Source: Tabrizicola caldifontis
Lineage (GTDB): Bacteria > Pseudomonadota > Alphaproteobacteria > Rhodobacterales > Rhodobacteraceae
Reading direction: 5' to 3'
Assembly: GCF_004762095.1 (NCBI RefSeq)
Contig: NZ_SIJH01000015.1
Location: forward strand, 57,613 to 121,612
DNA length: 64,000 nt
In this document: piece after piece, positions 9,076-18,161 of the stretch
Layout of the letters: every line of letters begins with the position of its first letter
Numbering within the stretch: the first letter of the stretch is position 1
Notes under the pieces: model-generated
Databases searched by the model: none
What the model was told of the DNA's origin: nothing
Seen by the model: only the letters and a program-made list of their open reading frames with translations
Position numbers and translations under genes: made by a program

Positions 9076-9261
9076 TCAGGAGTCCGGAGTGCCGGCGCTC
9101 CATGTCTCCCGCCTGGCGACGGCCTGGTCGAGCAGGTCGATCAGGATGTCCAGCTCGTGACCCGGCGCATAGGGTGTGCCCTGTTCCCGCGAGGGGTCGT
9201 CAGGAGCCGGCGATCGTTCGTGCCGGCGCTCGCCGCGCGGTCTTGTCGCTGCCTGTGCCAT
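9076..9261 (-). CDS. Small hypothetical protein (61 aa) in the kinase cluster
   Basis: A short hydrophilic, Arg/Pro/Asp-rich protein starting MAQAATRPRGERRHERSP, with a possible amphipathic helix near the end (HELDILIDLLDQAVARRE). I accept it because the kinase stop codon is part of TAAGGAGG, a near-perfect ribosome binding site placed six bases before this ATG, which argues for coupled translation. It has no recognised domain, signal peptide or membrane segment, so it is probably cytoplasmic, on the kinase-domain side of the membrane. Function unknown. Confidence 0.6.
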   Translation of the reverse strand: MAQAATRPRGERRHERSPAPDDPSREQGTPYAPGHELDILIDLLDQAVARRETWSAGTPDS

Positions 9262-9272
9262 CTGGTGCCTCC

Positions 9273-11483
9273 TTACCGCGCGACAAGCTGCATCGCGGCG
9301 ACTGTCACGCGGTTGTTGCGAATGATCGAGAACTCCGTCTCGCGCGCGCCGAGCCCGACCAGATCATTCATGATCGTTTCCAGTGACTGTGGTCCGTCCA
9401 GGGCGGTGCCAGTCGTCTTGTCGCGGAACAGAACGTCGCCAGGTTGCAGGGCGGCCGGCGATGCCTGTGGCACGCTGTCCACCACGGTGCGCCATTCGCC
9501 ATCGGTGCTAGCGATCGAGACGGTCAACCCGTTGGCAAGGCTGACGATCCGCTTGGCCTTGACTGTAAGCAACCCGGTCTGCCGATCCTGCCCGGACGCC
9601 AGCGAATATTCCACCACCACGCGTGCCCGCCCGTCGGGGTCGACGTTCAGCGCATTCAGGATGGCCGCCGCAATGCTGCCGCTTTGCTGGACATCCGTGC
9701 CGTTGACGGAATGGATCACCAGGCCCGGAGCCAGCCATGTACCGGCCTCGGCGAGGTCGGCAGTCGGCAGAAGCCGTTCGATGACGGCGACCCGGCGATT
9801 GGCGACAAGTCGGTTGCCTTCGATGAAGGGCATTTCCACATCCCAGGCCGCAAAGCTGATCTGGTTTTCCAGAAGCTCGGTTGTCGGGACGGCCGGTTCC
9901 GGCGCAGCGTCTGCCCTTTCCGGTGCAGCGCCTGCCGTTTCCGGCGCTGCGGCTGTCGGTTCAGGTGCTGCCTGCTGTGCCTCGACTGCAAGGTCCGTTC
10001 CCGTTACGGCAACAGGCGCGGCAGGCACCAAGGTTTGGGCCGTGGCGACAGGGTCTTCGGCCTTGGGTGTCTCTGGTGCTGCCGCCGCGGCGGTTTCATC
10101 TGACACCGGTGCAACTTCGGGAATCGGCTTGCCCTCGGTCGCCGGTGCTGGTGCAGCTGCGGGTGCCGTCTCGGGCGGGGCAGAGGCAGCGGGCGCAGGA
10201 GCGGTTGGGGTAGCCGAGGCAAGGGTCGGTTCGGACGCGGGCGGTGCCTCGGTGCCGCGCAGCAGCACCATCCCGCCGCCCACCAGGGCCAGGACGACAA
10301 CAATCCCCGCAGCTACCTGGACCAGTCCGACGCCGCCGCCCTTCTCGGAGGTGGCCTCTGCCTGCGGTTGCGTCTGTGCGGCTGTCAGCGGGGGCGTCGC
10401 CTCTGGTGCTGTTGGGGTCGGCTTGTCCGCAGCAGGCGATGCCGTGGCCGGCGCATCCGCGGCCTTTGCGGGATCCCTGAGGGAGGACTGAACCATCTGA
10501 TGCACGGCAGCCGCGACGGGATCAACCGGACGCAGCGTTCGTGCCGCCGCCGGGCCCGACTTGAAGAAGGACAGCCATTCCTGCGCCGATTGCAGGCGCT
10601 GCTTCGGAAGGGTGTTCAGCGCAGTGTCGATGGCGCGCAGGAAGCCCGGCGGATAGCCCGGAAAGCGACCCTCGAGCGGCAGATAGGGATCGGGGCGGTC
10701 CTCTGCCAGGGCGGCCAGGCGCGCCTGCCCGTTGACCGGAGCCTGGCCGGAGATCAGGTGATAAAGGGTGGCGCCCAGGGCATAAAGATCGCTCCAGGGG
10801 CCCTGTTCAGAACCGGCGATGTAGAATTCCTGCGGCGAGTAGCCGTCCTTGACCACCCGCAGTGCCGACATGGCGCGGCTTTTCTGGCTGGCCTGTTCCC
10901 GCGCAGCGCCGAAGTCGATCAGGATCGGCTCACCCGCGCGGTCGATCAGGACGTTGTCGGGCGAGATGTCGCGGTGCAGCATGTCGTTGGCGTGGATGAA
11001 ACCAACCGCTTCCAGCAGCTTTTCCGTGATCCGAACGATCCCATCCGGGCCGGGCATGGTGCCCTGGCCGTCGATGATCTGCTGAAGGTCCAGCCCGTCG
11101 ACATAGTCGATGGCCATGTAGGCGGTGCCGTTGTCCTCGAACACCTGGTGCACGGCGACGATGTTCGGATGCACGATCTTGGCCAGGTTGCGCGCCTCGC
11201 GCACAAAGAGCTGCACGACCGACCGCAGCTCGGCCGAATGGGCGCGCGAGCGTGCGGTCACCATGGTCTGCGAACGGCGGCAGAAGGACGATGGGAAGCA
11301 TTCCTTGATCACCACGTCGCGATCCAGGCTGTCCTTGGCAAGGTAGGTGATCCCGAACCCGCCGCTGTTTAGGAAGCGGGTGATCGTATACTGGCCCTTC
11401 AGCAGCTTGGTCCCGGGCTGCAGTTCATCGACCAGATCTTCAAGTTCTTCGGCCGGAGCCTCGATAGCCGTTTGCTGAGCCAT
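9273..11483 (-). CDS. Transmembrane Ser/Thr protein kinase with C-terminal PDZ-like domains
   Basis: The 736-residue protein has an N-terminal Hanks-type kinase domain, residues about 31-310. It shows a Gly-rich loop SGGFGITY (40-47), Lys60 in VVIKE, the catalytic loop HRDISPDN (170-177) and DFG (190-192), so all key catalytic residues are present. A Pro/Ala-rich stretch leads to one membrane helix at about 387-408. A long low-complexity Ala/Pro/Glu linker follows, then two PDZ-like segments (LAPGLVIHSVNGTDV near 585 and LQPGDVLF near 680). Topology predicts a cytoplasmic kinase and periplasmic PDZ-like domains. It is the first gene of a cluster with a small protein and two LysM-anchored binding proteins. 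Confidence 0.88.
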   Translation of the reverse strand: MAQQTAIEAPAEELEDLVDELQPGTKLLKGQYTITRFLNSGGFGITYLAKDSLDRDVVIKECFPSSFCRRSQTMVTARSRAHSAELRSVVQLFVREARNLAKIVHPNIVAVHQVFEDNGTAYMAIDYVDGLDLQQIIDGQGTMPGPDGIVRITEKLLEAVGFIHANDMLHRDISPDNVLIDRAGEPILIDFGAAREQASQKSRAMSALRVVKDGYSPQEFYIAGSEQGPWSDLYALGATLYHLISGQAPVNGQARLAALAEDRPDPYLPLEGRFPGYPPGFLRAIDTALNTLPKQRLQSAQEWLSFFKSGPAAARTLRPVDPVAAAVHQMVQSSLRDPAKAADAPATASPAADKPTPTAPEATPPLTAAQTQPQAEATSEKGGGVGLVQVAAGIVVVLALVGGGMVLLRGTEAPPASEPTLASATPTAPAPAASAPPETAPAAAPAPATEGKPIPEVAPVSDETAAAAAPETPKAEDPVATAQTLVPAAPVAVTGTDLAVEAQQAAPEPTAAAPETAGAAPERADAAPEPAVPTTELLENQISFAAWDVEMPFIEGNRLVANRRVAVIERLLPTADLAEAGTWLAPGLVIHSVNGTDVQQSGSIAAAILNALNVDPDGRARVVVEYSLASGQDRQTGLLTVKAKRIVSLANGLTVSIASTDGEWRTVVDSVPQASPAALQPGDVLFRDKTTGTALDGPQSLETIMNDLVGLGARETEFSIIRNNRVTVAAMQLVAR

Positions 11484-11901
11484 CTCGCCCTTCCTTCCAG
11501 CAAGAATTCCCGTTCGATGCCCCTGTCAGCGTTTCCGGCTGCCGGGCGAAAGATCGAGGGCCCTGCAAACTTGCCGGCATCGTCCACACGAACGCACCAA
11601 TCCACTGTTGGATCGTTGGTTGTGGATGACGGCGAAAATGGGGCGCTTGGATGGAATCTTGAAGGATGGGCTGGATCAACCCGAAGGCTACGCGGAAAGG
11701 ACGTCCGTCGTTCCCGGGTGCGGAAGGGCGAAAAGGCCGTCACATGGGGTATCACCGCTTGGCGCAGGAAAAAGGCCGCGCCTGGCGACGGCAGGCCACG
11801 GTCGGGCTGCCTTTTTGTGGCAATGCAGCGGGGCCCTTGATCCAGATCACCAAAAGGTCGCGCAATCCTGCTAGAGTATCAAACAAAGGAGTGGCGACAC
11901 G
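11484..11901. other. Divergent intergenic region between kinase and ABC exporter
   Basis: 418 bases with no supported gene. It must hold the promoters of both the leftward kinase cluster and the rightward exporter genes. The only site I can name is the FNR-type box at 11837-11850; nothing clear was seen for the kinase promoter. Confidence 0.5.
11837..11850 (+). promoter_or_regulatory. Candidate FNR/FnrL-type box upstream of the ABC exporter
   Basis: TTGATCCAGATCAC matches TTGAT-N4-ATCAA at nine of ten arm positions. A plausible -10 (TAGAGT, 11872-11877) lies about 29 bases after the box centre, putting the site near -41 of a predicted start, the usual class II activator position. Not proven; no other element of the oxygen response is visible nearby. 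Confidence 0.4.
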
Positions 11902-12618
11902 ATGACCAGCCCAGACGAGACCGTCTTTCGCACGCGCGGCCTGACCAAGGTCTACCGCAGCGGCGCGCAGGAGGTGCATGCCCTGCGCGGGGTGGACTTC
12001 GCGGCGCGGAAGGGCGAGTTCGTCATCATCCTCGGACCGTCGGGGTCTGGCAAGTCGACCTTCCTGAACATCGTGGGCGGGCTGGACATGGCCTCGGGTG
12101 GCGAGGCCTGGTTCCAGGAACACCAGTTGACCGTGATGAACGAGCGTGAACTCACCCAATACCGGCGCGATCATGTCGGCTTCGTCTTCCAGTTCTACAA
12201 TCTTGTTCCCAGCCTGACCGCGCGGGAAAACGTAGCCCTGGTGACCGAGATTGCCCGTCGCCCCATGTCGCCCGACGACGCGCTGGCGCTGGTAGGGTTG
12301 GCAGACCGGCGCGACAATTTCCCCGCGCAACTATCGGGGGGCGAGCAGCAGCGGGTGGCCATCGCCCGCGCCATCGCCAAGAATCCCGAGGTTCTTCTGT
12401 GCGACGAACCCACGGGTGCCCTGGACAGTGCGACCGGCATAAAGGTGCTCGAGGCCCTGAGCGAGGTGAACCGCACTGTTGGCGCCACGACGCTGGTCAT
12501 TACCCACAACGTTGCCATCCGCGAAATCGGCGACCGTGTGGTGCGATTTGCCGACGGGCGCATCGTCGAGGAGACAGTCAATGCCGCCAAGAAGCGCCCG
12601 GCAGAGGTGTCATGGTGA
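11902..12618 (+). CDS. ABC exporter ATP-binding protein (MacB/LolD/DevA type)
   Basis: ATPase of 238 residues powering the FtsX-like permease encoded next. Visible motifs: Walker [11 protein letters not shown]-loop FVFQFYNL, signature [14 protein letters not shown], Walker [12 protein letters not shown] and the H-loop ITHN. The LDSATG extension after Walker B is typical of the LolD/MacB subgroup, which uses ATP for mechanotransmission rather than classic import. The ATG at 11902 has AAAGGAG ten bases upstream. Its 3' end overlaps the permease start by seven bases. Confidence 0.9.
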   Translation: MTSPDETVFRTRGLTKVYRSGAQEVHALRGVDFAARKGEFVIILGPSGSGKSTFLNIVGGLDMASGGEAWFQEHQLTVMNERELTQYRRDHVGFVFQFYNLVPSLTARENVALVTEIARRPMSPDDALALVGLADRRDNFPAQLSGGEQQRVAIARAIAKNPEVLLCDEPTGALDSATGIKVLEALSEVNRTVGATTLVITHNVAIREIGDRVVRFADGRIVEETVNAAKKRPAEVSW

Positions 12619-14978
12619 TCGCCCCCCTTCGGCGCAAGGTTCTGCGCGACCTGGTGCGGCTATGGCCACAGGCCTTGGCCATTGCGCTGGTGTTGGCGGC
12701 CGGGGTGGCGACGCTCATCCTGGGCAACGGGGCCTATGCCTCGCTTTATGAAACCCGCGCGCGGTATTACGAGGATTACCGGTTTGCCGATGTCTTTGCC
12801 GACGTGACACGGGCACCCAGGGCGCTCATGGCCGAGGTCGAAGAGATCGACGGCGTGCTGGCCGCCGAGGCGCGGATCGTCAAGCTGGGCCTCCTTGACA
12901 TGCCGGGCATGGTGGAACCGGGGGCAATCATGCTGGTGTCGCTGCCCGAGGGGGACGAGGGGGCGCTGAACCGGCTGCATCTGCGGCAGGGCCGGCTGCC
13001 CGACCCGCAATCCCCGCACGAAGCCGTGGTGTCAGAGGGCTTTGCCGTCGCGCACCGGCTGACCCCGGGGGCGACTTTCGCGGTAGTGATGAACGGACAG
13101 CGGCGCGAGCTTCGCGTGACCGGCATCGCCCTGTCGCCCGAGTTCATCTATGCGCTGGGCCCGGGCGAAATGATGCCTGACCCCAGCCGCTTTGGCATCG
13201 CCTGGCTGCCGCGTCCCAGCCTCGAGGCCGCCTATGACCTGAAGGGCGCCTTCTCCAACCTGGTTCTGAAGCTGGCCCCCGGCGTCGATCAGGACCGGGT
13301 GATCGAGACGCTCGACCGGCTGACCGCGCCATATGGCGGGGCGGGGGCAACGGCGCGGAAGGATCAGATCTCGCATGCCTTTCTGGACGCCGAACTGAAA
13401 CAGATGAGCGCCATGGTCAAGGTGCTGCCGCCGATCTTCCTGCTGGTCGCGGCGATGCTGGTGAACATGACGCTGTCGCGCCTGGTTACGCTGGAGCGGG
13501 AGCAGATCGGGCTTCTGAAGGCGATCGGCTATTCCGGCAGGGCGATCGCGCAGCATTACGTCGAATTCGTTCTGGCCATCGCGGTCGTCGGCATAGGTAT
13601 CGGCTTTGCGGCCGGGGCGTGGCTGGGAAGCGAACTGGCGCAGATGTATGCGCGGTTCTTCTCCTTTCCCTTCCTCGTCTTTGCCCGCGATCCGCAGATC
13701 TACGGGCTTGCCGCGCTGATCACCGCGGGGGCGGCGGTGGCGGGGGCGCTGTTCGCGGTCCGCTCGGTTCTGGCCCTGCCGCCTGCGGTGGCGATGACGC
13801 CGCCCGCCCCGCCAGACTACCGGTCGCGGATGGGGCGCGCGCTGCGGATGGTGGCCTTGCGCCAGACTTCGGTGATGACGGTGCGACACCTGATCCGCTG
13901 GCCTTTGCGCACCGCATCCGGCATCCTGGGCGTGGCAATGGCGGTGGCCATTCTGGTGGCGTCGCTGTGGTCCTTCGGGTCGATCGACCGGATGATCGAC
14001 CTGACCTTCTTCCGGGCGGAACGGCAGGACGTGATGGTGGCCTTTGCCGGCGCCGAACCGGAACGTGCGCTGTTTGCCGCGCGCCAGATGCCCGGTGTGA
14101 TGGTGGCCGAGCCCTTCCGCAGCGTGGCCGCAAGGATCAGTCACCGTAACCAGTCGCGCAAGCTGGCGATCACCGGGCGGCCTGCGGTTACCGACCTGTC
14201 GCGGGTGCTGTCGCCGCAGGAACGCCCGATGACCATGCCCGAGGCCGGGTTGATCCTGTCCGAGGCCCTGGCCGAGGCGCTGGACGTGCGTCCCGGCGAC
14301 CTGGTGACGGTCGAATTTCTGGAAGGCCGCCGCCGCACGGTGACACTCCCGGTCAGCGGGCTGTCGCTGGGCTATGTGGGGCTTGGCGCGGCGATGGAGA
14401 TCAGTGCACTGAACTGGGTGATGGGGGAAGGCGCGCTGATTTCTGGCGTGAACCTGCGCATCGATCCCCTGCAGGACACCGAGTTCTTCACCGCGGCCAA
14501 GGCCACGCCCGAAACTTCGTTCGTGATCGTCCTGGGCCGCACGGTGCAACGCTTCCGCGACACGATCGCCGAGAACATCATCGTCATGGTCACCGTTTAC
14601 GTGGCCCTTGCCTCGATCATCGCGGTCGGCGTCATCTACAATTTCGCCCGCATCGCGCTGTCCGAACAGGGGCGGGAACTGGCAAGCCTGCGTGTTCTGG
14701 GCTTCACCAGGGGCGAGGTGTCGGGCATCCTGTTCGGGGAACTGCTGGTGATCGTGCTTCTGGCACAGCCGCTGGGCTGGGCCATCGGCTATCTGATCGG
14801 GCTGGGAATGGTGGCGGCCTTTTCATCTGACCTCTACCGTGTGCCCTTCGTCATCGGGCGCGAGGTCTTGGGCACCGCAAGCCTGGTGGTCTGCCTCGCC
14901 GCGGTCGTTTCGGCCCTCGCGGTCCGGAACCGCATCAACAATCTCGACATGGTCGAGGTCCTGAAGACCAGGGAATGA
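12612..14978 (+). CDS. FtsX-like ABC exporter permease
   Basis: Inner-membrane protein of 788 residues. It has one N-terminal membrane helix ([20 protein letters not shown]), a large periplasmic domain, three helices near 270-400 with the FtsX motif ([17 protein letters not shown]), a second periplasmic domain, and a C-terminal three-helix unit ([19 protein letters not shown]). This duplicated eight-helix layout is typical of FtsX/LolCE-like permeases. I chose the ATG at 12612 ([14 protein letters not shown]), which overlaps the ATPase stop; the GTG at 12615 is an alternative. With the ATPase and HlyD-type adaptor it forms a three-part export machine of unknown substrate. Confidence 0.9.
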   Translation: MVIAPLRRKVLRDLVRLWPQALAIALVLAAGVATLILGNGAYASLYETRARYYEDYRFADVFADVTRAPRALMAEVEEIDGVLAAEARIVKLGLLDMPGMVEPGAIMLVSLPEGDEGALNRLHLRQGRLPDPQSPHEAVVSEGFAVAHRLTPGATFAVVMNGQRRELRVTGIALSPEFIYALGPGEMMPDPSRFGIAWLPRPSLEAAYDLKGAFSNLVLKLAPGVDQDRVIETLDRLTAPYGGAGATARKDQISHAFLDAELKQMSAMVKVLPPIFLLVAAMLVNMTLSRLVTLEREQIGLLKAIGYSGRAIAQHYVEFVLAIAVVGIGIGFAAGAWLGSELAQMYARFFSFPFLVFARDPQIYGLAALITAGAAVAGALFAVRSVLALPPAVAMTPPAPPDYRSRMGRALRMVALRQTSVMTVRHLIRWPLRTASGILGVAMAVAILVASLWSFGSIDRMIDLTFFRAERQDVMVAFAGAEPERALFAARQMPGVMVAEPFRSVAARISHRNQSRKLAITGRPAVTDLSRVLSPQERPMTMPEAGLILSEALAEALDVRPGDLVTVEFLEGRRRTVTLPVSGLSLGYVGLGAAMEISALNWVMGEGALISGVNLRIDPLQDTEFFTAAKATPETSFVIVLGRTVQRFRDTIAENIIVMVTVYVALASIIAVGVIYNFARIALSEQGRELASLRVLGFTRGEVSGILFGELLVIVLLAQPLGWAIGYLIGLGMVAAFSSDLYRVPFVIGREVLGTASLVVCLAAVVSALAVRNRINNLDMVEVLKTRE

Positions 14979-14990
14979 ACAGGGAATGAC

Positions 14991-16184
14991 ATGCGCCGTC
15001 TGATCTATGCCATTGTCGTGTTGGCCTTTGCCGGGCTTCTGGTCTGGACCTTCCTGCCCCGCCCGGTCGAGGTTGATCTTGCCGAGGTCGCCCCGCGGAC
15101 CATCGAGGTTCACGTCGAAGAGGAAGGGCAGGCAAGGATCCGCGATGTCTTCACCATTTCGGCCACCATTGCCGGCAAGTTGCAACGGATCGGGTTGCAT
15201 CCGGGTGATCCGGTCGTGGCGAACGAAACGGTGGTCGCGGTGATCGGCCCGGCGGCGCCCGTGCTGCTGGACAGCCGTTCGCGCGCCGTGGCCGAGGCAA
15301 CGGCCGCCGCCGCACAGGCCGCGACCGATCTGGCCCGTGCCCAACTGGCCCAGGCAGAGGCGACGCTGGAGTTCACCACCAGCGAGGCGAACCGGGCGAT
15401 TGCGCTGTTCAATCGTGGCGCGATCTCGCAACGGGCCTACGATAGCGCAATCCGCGAGCAGAAGACGGCAGAGGCTGCGGTTGCGAGTGCAAAGGCGAAC
15501 CTTGCGGTGCGCGAAAAGGAACTTGAAAGCGCGCTGGCGGTGCTGCGGACAGACGGCGGCGGAGCAAATGATACCTGCTGCGTGGAAATCGTGGCTCCGG
15601 TCTCTGGCCAGGTGCTGCGGGTGCTGACGGAAAGCGAGCAGGTTGTCCAGCCGGGCACCCCCCTGCTGGAGATCGGCGATCCGGCAGGGTTGGAGGTGCG
15701 GGTCGAGCTTCTGTCGCGCGATGCGGTGCGGGTGACCGAGGGGGCCAGGGCCGAGATCACCGGCTGGGGCGGGCCGCCACTCTCGGCCCGGGTGGAACGG
15801 ATCGAGCCCACGGCGCGTACGCGTGTCTCGGCACTAGGCATCGACGAGCAGCGGGTCGAGGTGATCCTGGCGCTTGAGGGGGATCCGGCCCAATGGAGGG
15901 CGCTGGGCCATGGCTTCCGCATCGTGGCGCGGATCACGATCTGGCGGGGCGATGATGTGCTGTCGATCCCGGTCGGGGCACTTTTCCGCGACGGGCCGGA
16001 CTGGGCGGCCTACGTGGTGCGGGACGGCAGGGCCCGTCTTGTGCGGATCACGCTGGGTGAACGCAACGACACCTATGCCCAGGTCCTGACCGGCCTTGCC
16101 GCAGGGGACCGCGTGATACTGCATCCCAGCGATCTGATCACCGATGGCACCGCTGTGGTTCCGCTGGCCGATCGGGCAGGATGA
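14991..16184 (+). CDS. HlyD/RND-type periplasmic adaptor of the ABC exporter
   Basis: Periplasmic adaptor of 397 residues with an N-terminal membrane anchor (LIYAIVVLAFAGLLVWTFL). A split lipoyl domain (IAGKLQRIGLHPGDPV ... VSGQVLRVL) flanks an Ala-rich alpha-helical hairpin at about 95-190, followed by beta-barrel and membrane-proximal domains. It would link the permease to an outer-membrane channel; no TolC-like gene is in the window. A vicinal cysteine pair (DTCCVEIVAP) lies at the entry to the second lipoyl half, which is unusual for such an adaptor. It starts 12 bases after the permease gene. Confidence 0.88.
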   Translation: MRRLIYAIVVLAFAGLLVWTFLPRPVEVDLAEVAPRTIEVHVEEEGQARIRDVFTISATIAGKLQRIGLHPGDPVVANETVVAVIGPAAPVLLDSRSRAVAEATAAAAQAATDLARAQLAQAEATLEFTTSEANRAIALFNRGAISQRAYDSAIREQKTAEAAVASAKANLAVREKELESALAVLRTDGGGANDTCCVEIVAPVSGQVLRVLTESEQVVQPGTPLLEIGDPAGLEVRVELLSRDAVRVTEGARAEITGWGGPPLSARVERIEPTARTRVSALGIDEQRVEVILALEGDPAQWRALGHGFRIVARITIWRGDDVLSIPVGALFRDGPDWAAYVVRDGRARLVRITLGERNDTYAQVLTGLAAGDRVILHPSDLITDGTAVVPLADRAG

Positions 16185-16245
16185 CCCCTGGCGGCAGGCG
16201 ATCGGCCTAGGCCTGCTGAACTCCCCTTCGGAACCGCCTGCTGTC

Positions 16246-16271
16246 CCTCGCCGGGGCTGGCCCCGACGAGG
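16246..16271. terminator. Bidirectional hairpin between converging genes
   Basis: Arms CCTCGCCGGGGC (16246-16257) and GCCCCGACGAGG (16260-16271) pair at 11 of 12 positions. The hairpin sits between the ABC exporter adaptor and the sqrR-like gene, which converge. There is no clear T-tract, so efficiency is uncertain. Confidence 0.5.
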
Positions 16272-16302
16272 AGTGGCGGTTTCAGCAACATGTGGTTCGC
16301 TG

Positions 16303-16617
16303 TCAGTGCCGCATGCAGAAAGTGTCGCGCAGTGCGGCGACAATGGCTGCCACCTCTTCGCGCGCGAGGCTGTAGATGACCGACTTGCCCTCGCGCCGAG
16401 TCTGGACGATCCCTTCGGCCCGCAGCCGCATAAGCTGCTGCGAGACGTTTACCGGGTTCGTTCCCAAGGCTTCGGCCAGCTGGGTCACGCTCATCTCATT
16501 CTCGATCAGCAGGCAGAGAATCTGCAATCGCCCTTCGTGCGACAGCGATTTCAGCAGCGCAACCGCACGGCTGGCCTGTTCCGGCGTGCCGCCGAAGCCT
16601 TCCAGTATCTCTGCCAT
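16303..16617 (-). CDS. ArsR-family persulfide-sensing repressor (SqrR/BigR-like)
   Basis: Winged-helix repressor of 104 residues. The recognition region reads SVTQLAEALGTNPVNVSQQLMRLR and the wing RREGKSVIYSL. Cysteines are at positions 35 (LQILCLL) and 101 (DTFCMRH), 66 apart. This is the same spacing as the two persulfide-sensing cysteines of Rhodobacter capsulatus SqrR (C41/C107) and of BigR. The ArsR metal-binding ELCVCDL-type motif is absent. I prefer the ATG at 16617; a GTG at 16626 is possible. It is the last gene of an operon that includes sulfide:quinone oxidoreductase, which fits sulfide-responsive autoregulation. Confidence 0.85.
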   Translation of the reverse strand: MAEILEGFGGTPEQASRAVALLKSLSHEGRLQILCLLIENEMSVTQLAEALGTNPVNVSQQLMRLRAEGIVQTRREGKSVIYSLAREEVAAIVAALRDTFCMRH

Positions 16618-16626
16618 CACCCCCAC

Positions 16627-16830
16627 CTATTCGAAAGCGCAGCCCTTCTTCACGCCCATGGCGCGGAACACCGCGGCGGCCGGGCAGAAGCCGGTGAAGG
16701 AAGACTGGATCAGGTTCAGGCCGATGAAGACAGTGAACCAGACGAAATACGGCGAGACGTAGACCGTCAGCACGACGCTGAGCAGGACCATCACCCCGGC
16801 GAAACGCAGAACAGCAGCATCAAGTGTCAT
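16627..16830 (-). CDS. DUF2892 (YgaP-type) small inner-membrane protein
   Basis: A 67-residue protein with two membrane helices (AAVLRFAGVMVLLSVVLTVYV and FVWFTVFIGLNLIQSSFTG), then CPAAAVFRAMGVKKGC. The closing pattern with cysteines in FCPAA and KGC is typical of DUF2892 proteins, the membrane part of rhodanese YgaP. These accompany sulfur-metabolism genes and may help move or bind sulfur species. I chose the ATG at 16830, which has GAGG six bases upstream; an ATG at 16842 overlaps the SQR stop and is possible. Confidence 0.8.
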   Translation of the reverse strand: MTLDAAVLRFAGVMVLLSVVLTVYVSPYFVWFTVFIGLNLIQSSFTGFCPAAAVFRAMGVKKGCAFE

Positions 16831-16838
16831 GTCAGACC

Positions 16839-18125
16839 TCATCCTTTCGTGGTTTCCTTGAGTTTGTCGATGCCCAGCACCTTCAGTGCCAGGCTTTCAT
16901 AGAAGGGTTCAGAGGTTCCCTTCCGCAGCTTGCGGATGAAGTATTTCTCGAACCCTGCCTTTGCAAGATGAACCCATTTGCCCGACGACGACCAGTTGAC
17001 GTTGCGCGGCGGGATCTGGGGCTGGGCGACGAAGGCGATGCCCCCGTCGCCGAAATCGGCAAGGCAGACGGCATTCCAGGTGCCGACGCTGTCGGGCTCC
17101 TTGCCGCGCACGAGGTTGCCGATGTTGTGGGCGGTCGCCGTCACCATGCTTTCGATCATGAAGCCGGTCTTGGGCACGCCGCAGGGCACGGGCGTCGGAC
17201 CCATCGGCGGGATCGCCACGCAGACGCCCACCGCGAAGATATTGCGGTACTTCGGGTTCTGCTGGTGCTTGTCCACGATGGTGAACCCGCGCGGGTTCGA
17301 CAGGCCCTCGATCCCCGAGACGGCCTTGATGCCGCGGAAGGCGGGCAGCATCATCGAGAAGGCGAAAGGCAGGTCCTTCTCTGCCTTCACCGTACCGTCC
17401 TCGTTGATTTCCTCAACGAACATGTGGCCTTCCTCGACCCGCTTGATCCGGGTGTTGGTCATCCACTTGATGTGCTTCTCGCGCATGGCTGATTCCAGAA
17501 GCCCCTTGGTGTCGCCCACCCCATCCAGACCAAGGTGGCCGATATAGGGCTCGGGCGTGACGAAGGTCATCGGCACACGGTCGCGCACCTTGGCCCGGCG
17601 CAGCGCCGTTTCCAGGATGAACAGGAATTCATAGGCCGGGCCGAAGCAGCTGGCCCCCTGCGCCGCCCCGATGATCACCGGCCCGGGGTTCGCGAGAAGC
17701 TTCTCGTAGACGGATTTCGCCGCCTCGGCATGGTCGATGTGGCAGACCGACTGGGTGAAGCCCCCATGCGGCCCCAGCCCCTCGATCTCGTCGAAGGCCA
17801 GCTCCGGCCCCGTCGCGATCACGAGGTAGTCGTAGGACACGGATTCGCCATCCACCAGCACGATGCGGTTTTCGTCGGGCAACAGTTTTTCGGCCGCCAC
17901 CGGGATGAAGTGGATCCCCTTCTTTGCCATCGTGGGGGCGAGGTCCACGGTGATGTCCTCCCGGTCGCGCCAGCCGACGGCGATCCAGGGGTTCGACGGC
18001 ACGAAGTGATACTTCGGATCCTTGGTGATGACAGTGATCCTGTCTTCCGGCCGAAGCTGGTCCTTCAGTTCGTAGGCCATGATGGCACCGCCAAGTCCGG
18101 CGCCAAGAACGACGACATGTGCCAT
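16839..18125 (-). CDS. sqr: Sulfide:quinone oxidoreductase
   Basis: Flavoprotein of 428 residues on the membrane surface that oxidises sulfide to polysulfide or persulfide and reduces quinone. It has an N-terminal FAD Rossmann motif (VVLGAGLGGAIMAYEL). Cysteines C128 (QSVCHID), C160 (QGASCFGP) and C354 (NAVCLADFG) are each one position beyond the three essential cysteines of the R. capsulatus enzyme (C127, C159, C353), which strongly supports the assignment. It lies between an RND pump gene upstream and the DUF2892 and SqrR-like genes downstream on the same strand. Membrane attachment probably uses C-terminal amphipathic helices. Confidence 0.9.
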   Translation of the reverse strand: MAHVVVLGAGLGGAIMAYELKDQLRPEDRITVITKDPKYHFVPSNPWIAVGWRDREDITVDLAPTMAKKGIHFIPVAAEKLLPDENRIVLVDGESVSYDYLVIATGPELAFDEIEGLGPHGGFTQSVCHIDHAEAAKSVYEKLLANPGPVIIGAAQGASCFGPAYEFLFILETALRRAKVRDRVPMTFVTPEPYIGHLGLDGVGDTKGLLESAMREKHIKWMTNTRIKRVEEGHMFVEEINEDGTVKAEKDLPFAFSMMLPAFRGIKAVSGIEGLSNPRGFTIVDKHQQNPKYRNIFAVGVCVAIPPMGPTPVPCGVPKTGFMIESMVTATAHNIGNLVRGKEPDSVGTWNAVCLADFGDGGIAFVAQPQIPPRNVNWSSSGKWVHLAKAGFEKYFIRKLRKGTSEPFYESLALKVLGIDKLKETTKG

Positions 18126-18161
18126 TTCAGTCTCCTCTTCCGATATGGCGGGGGGTGCCGG

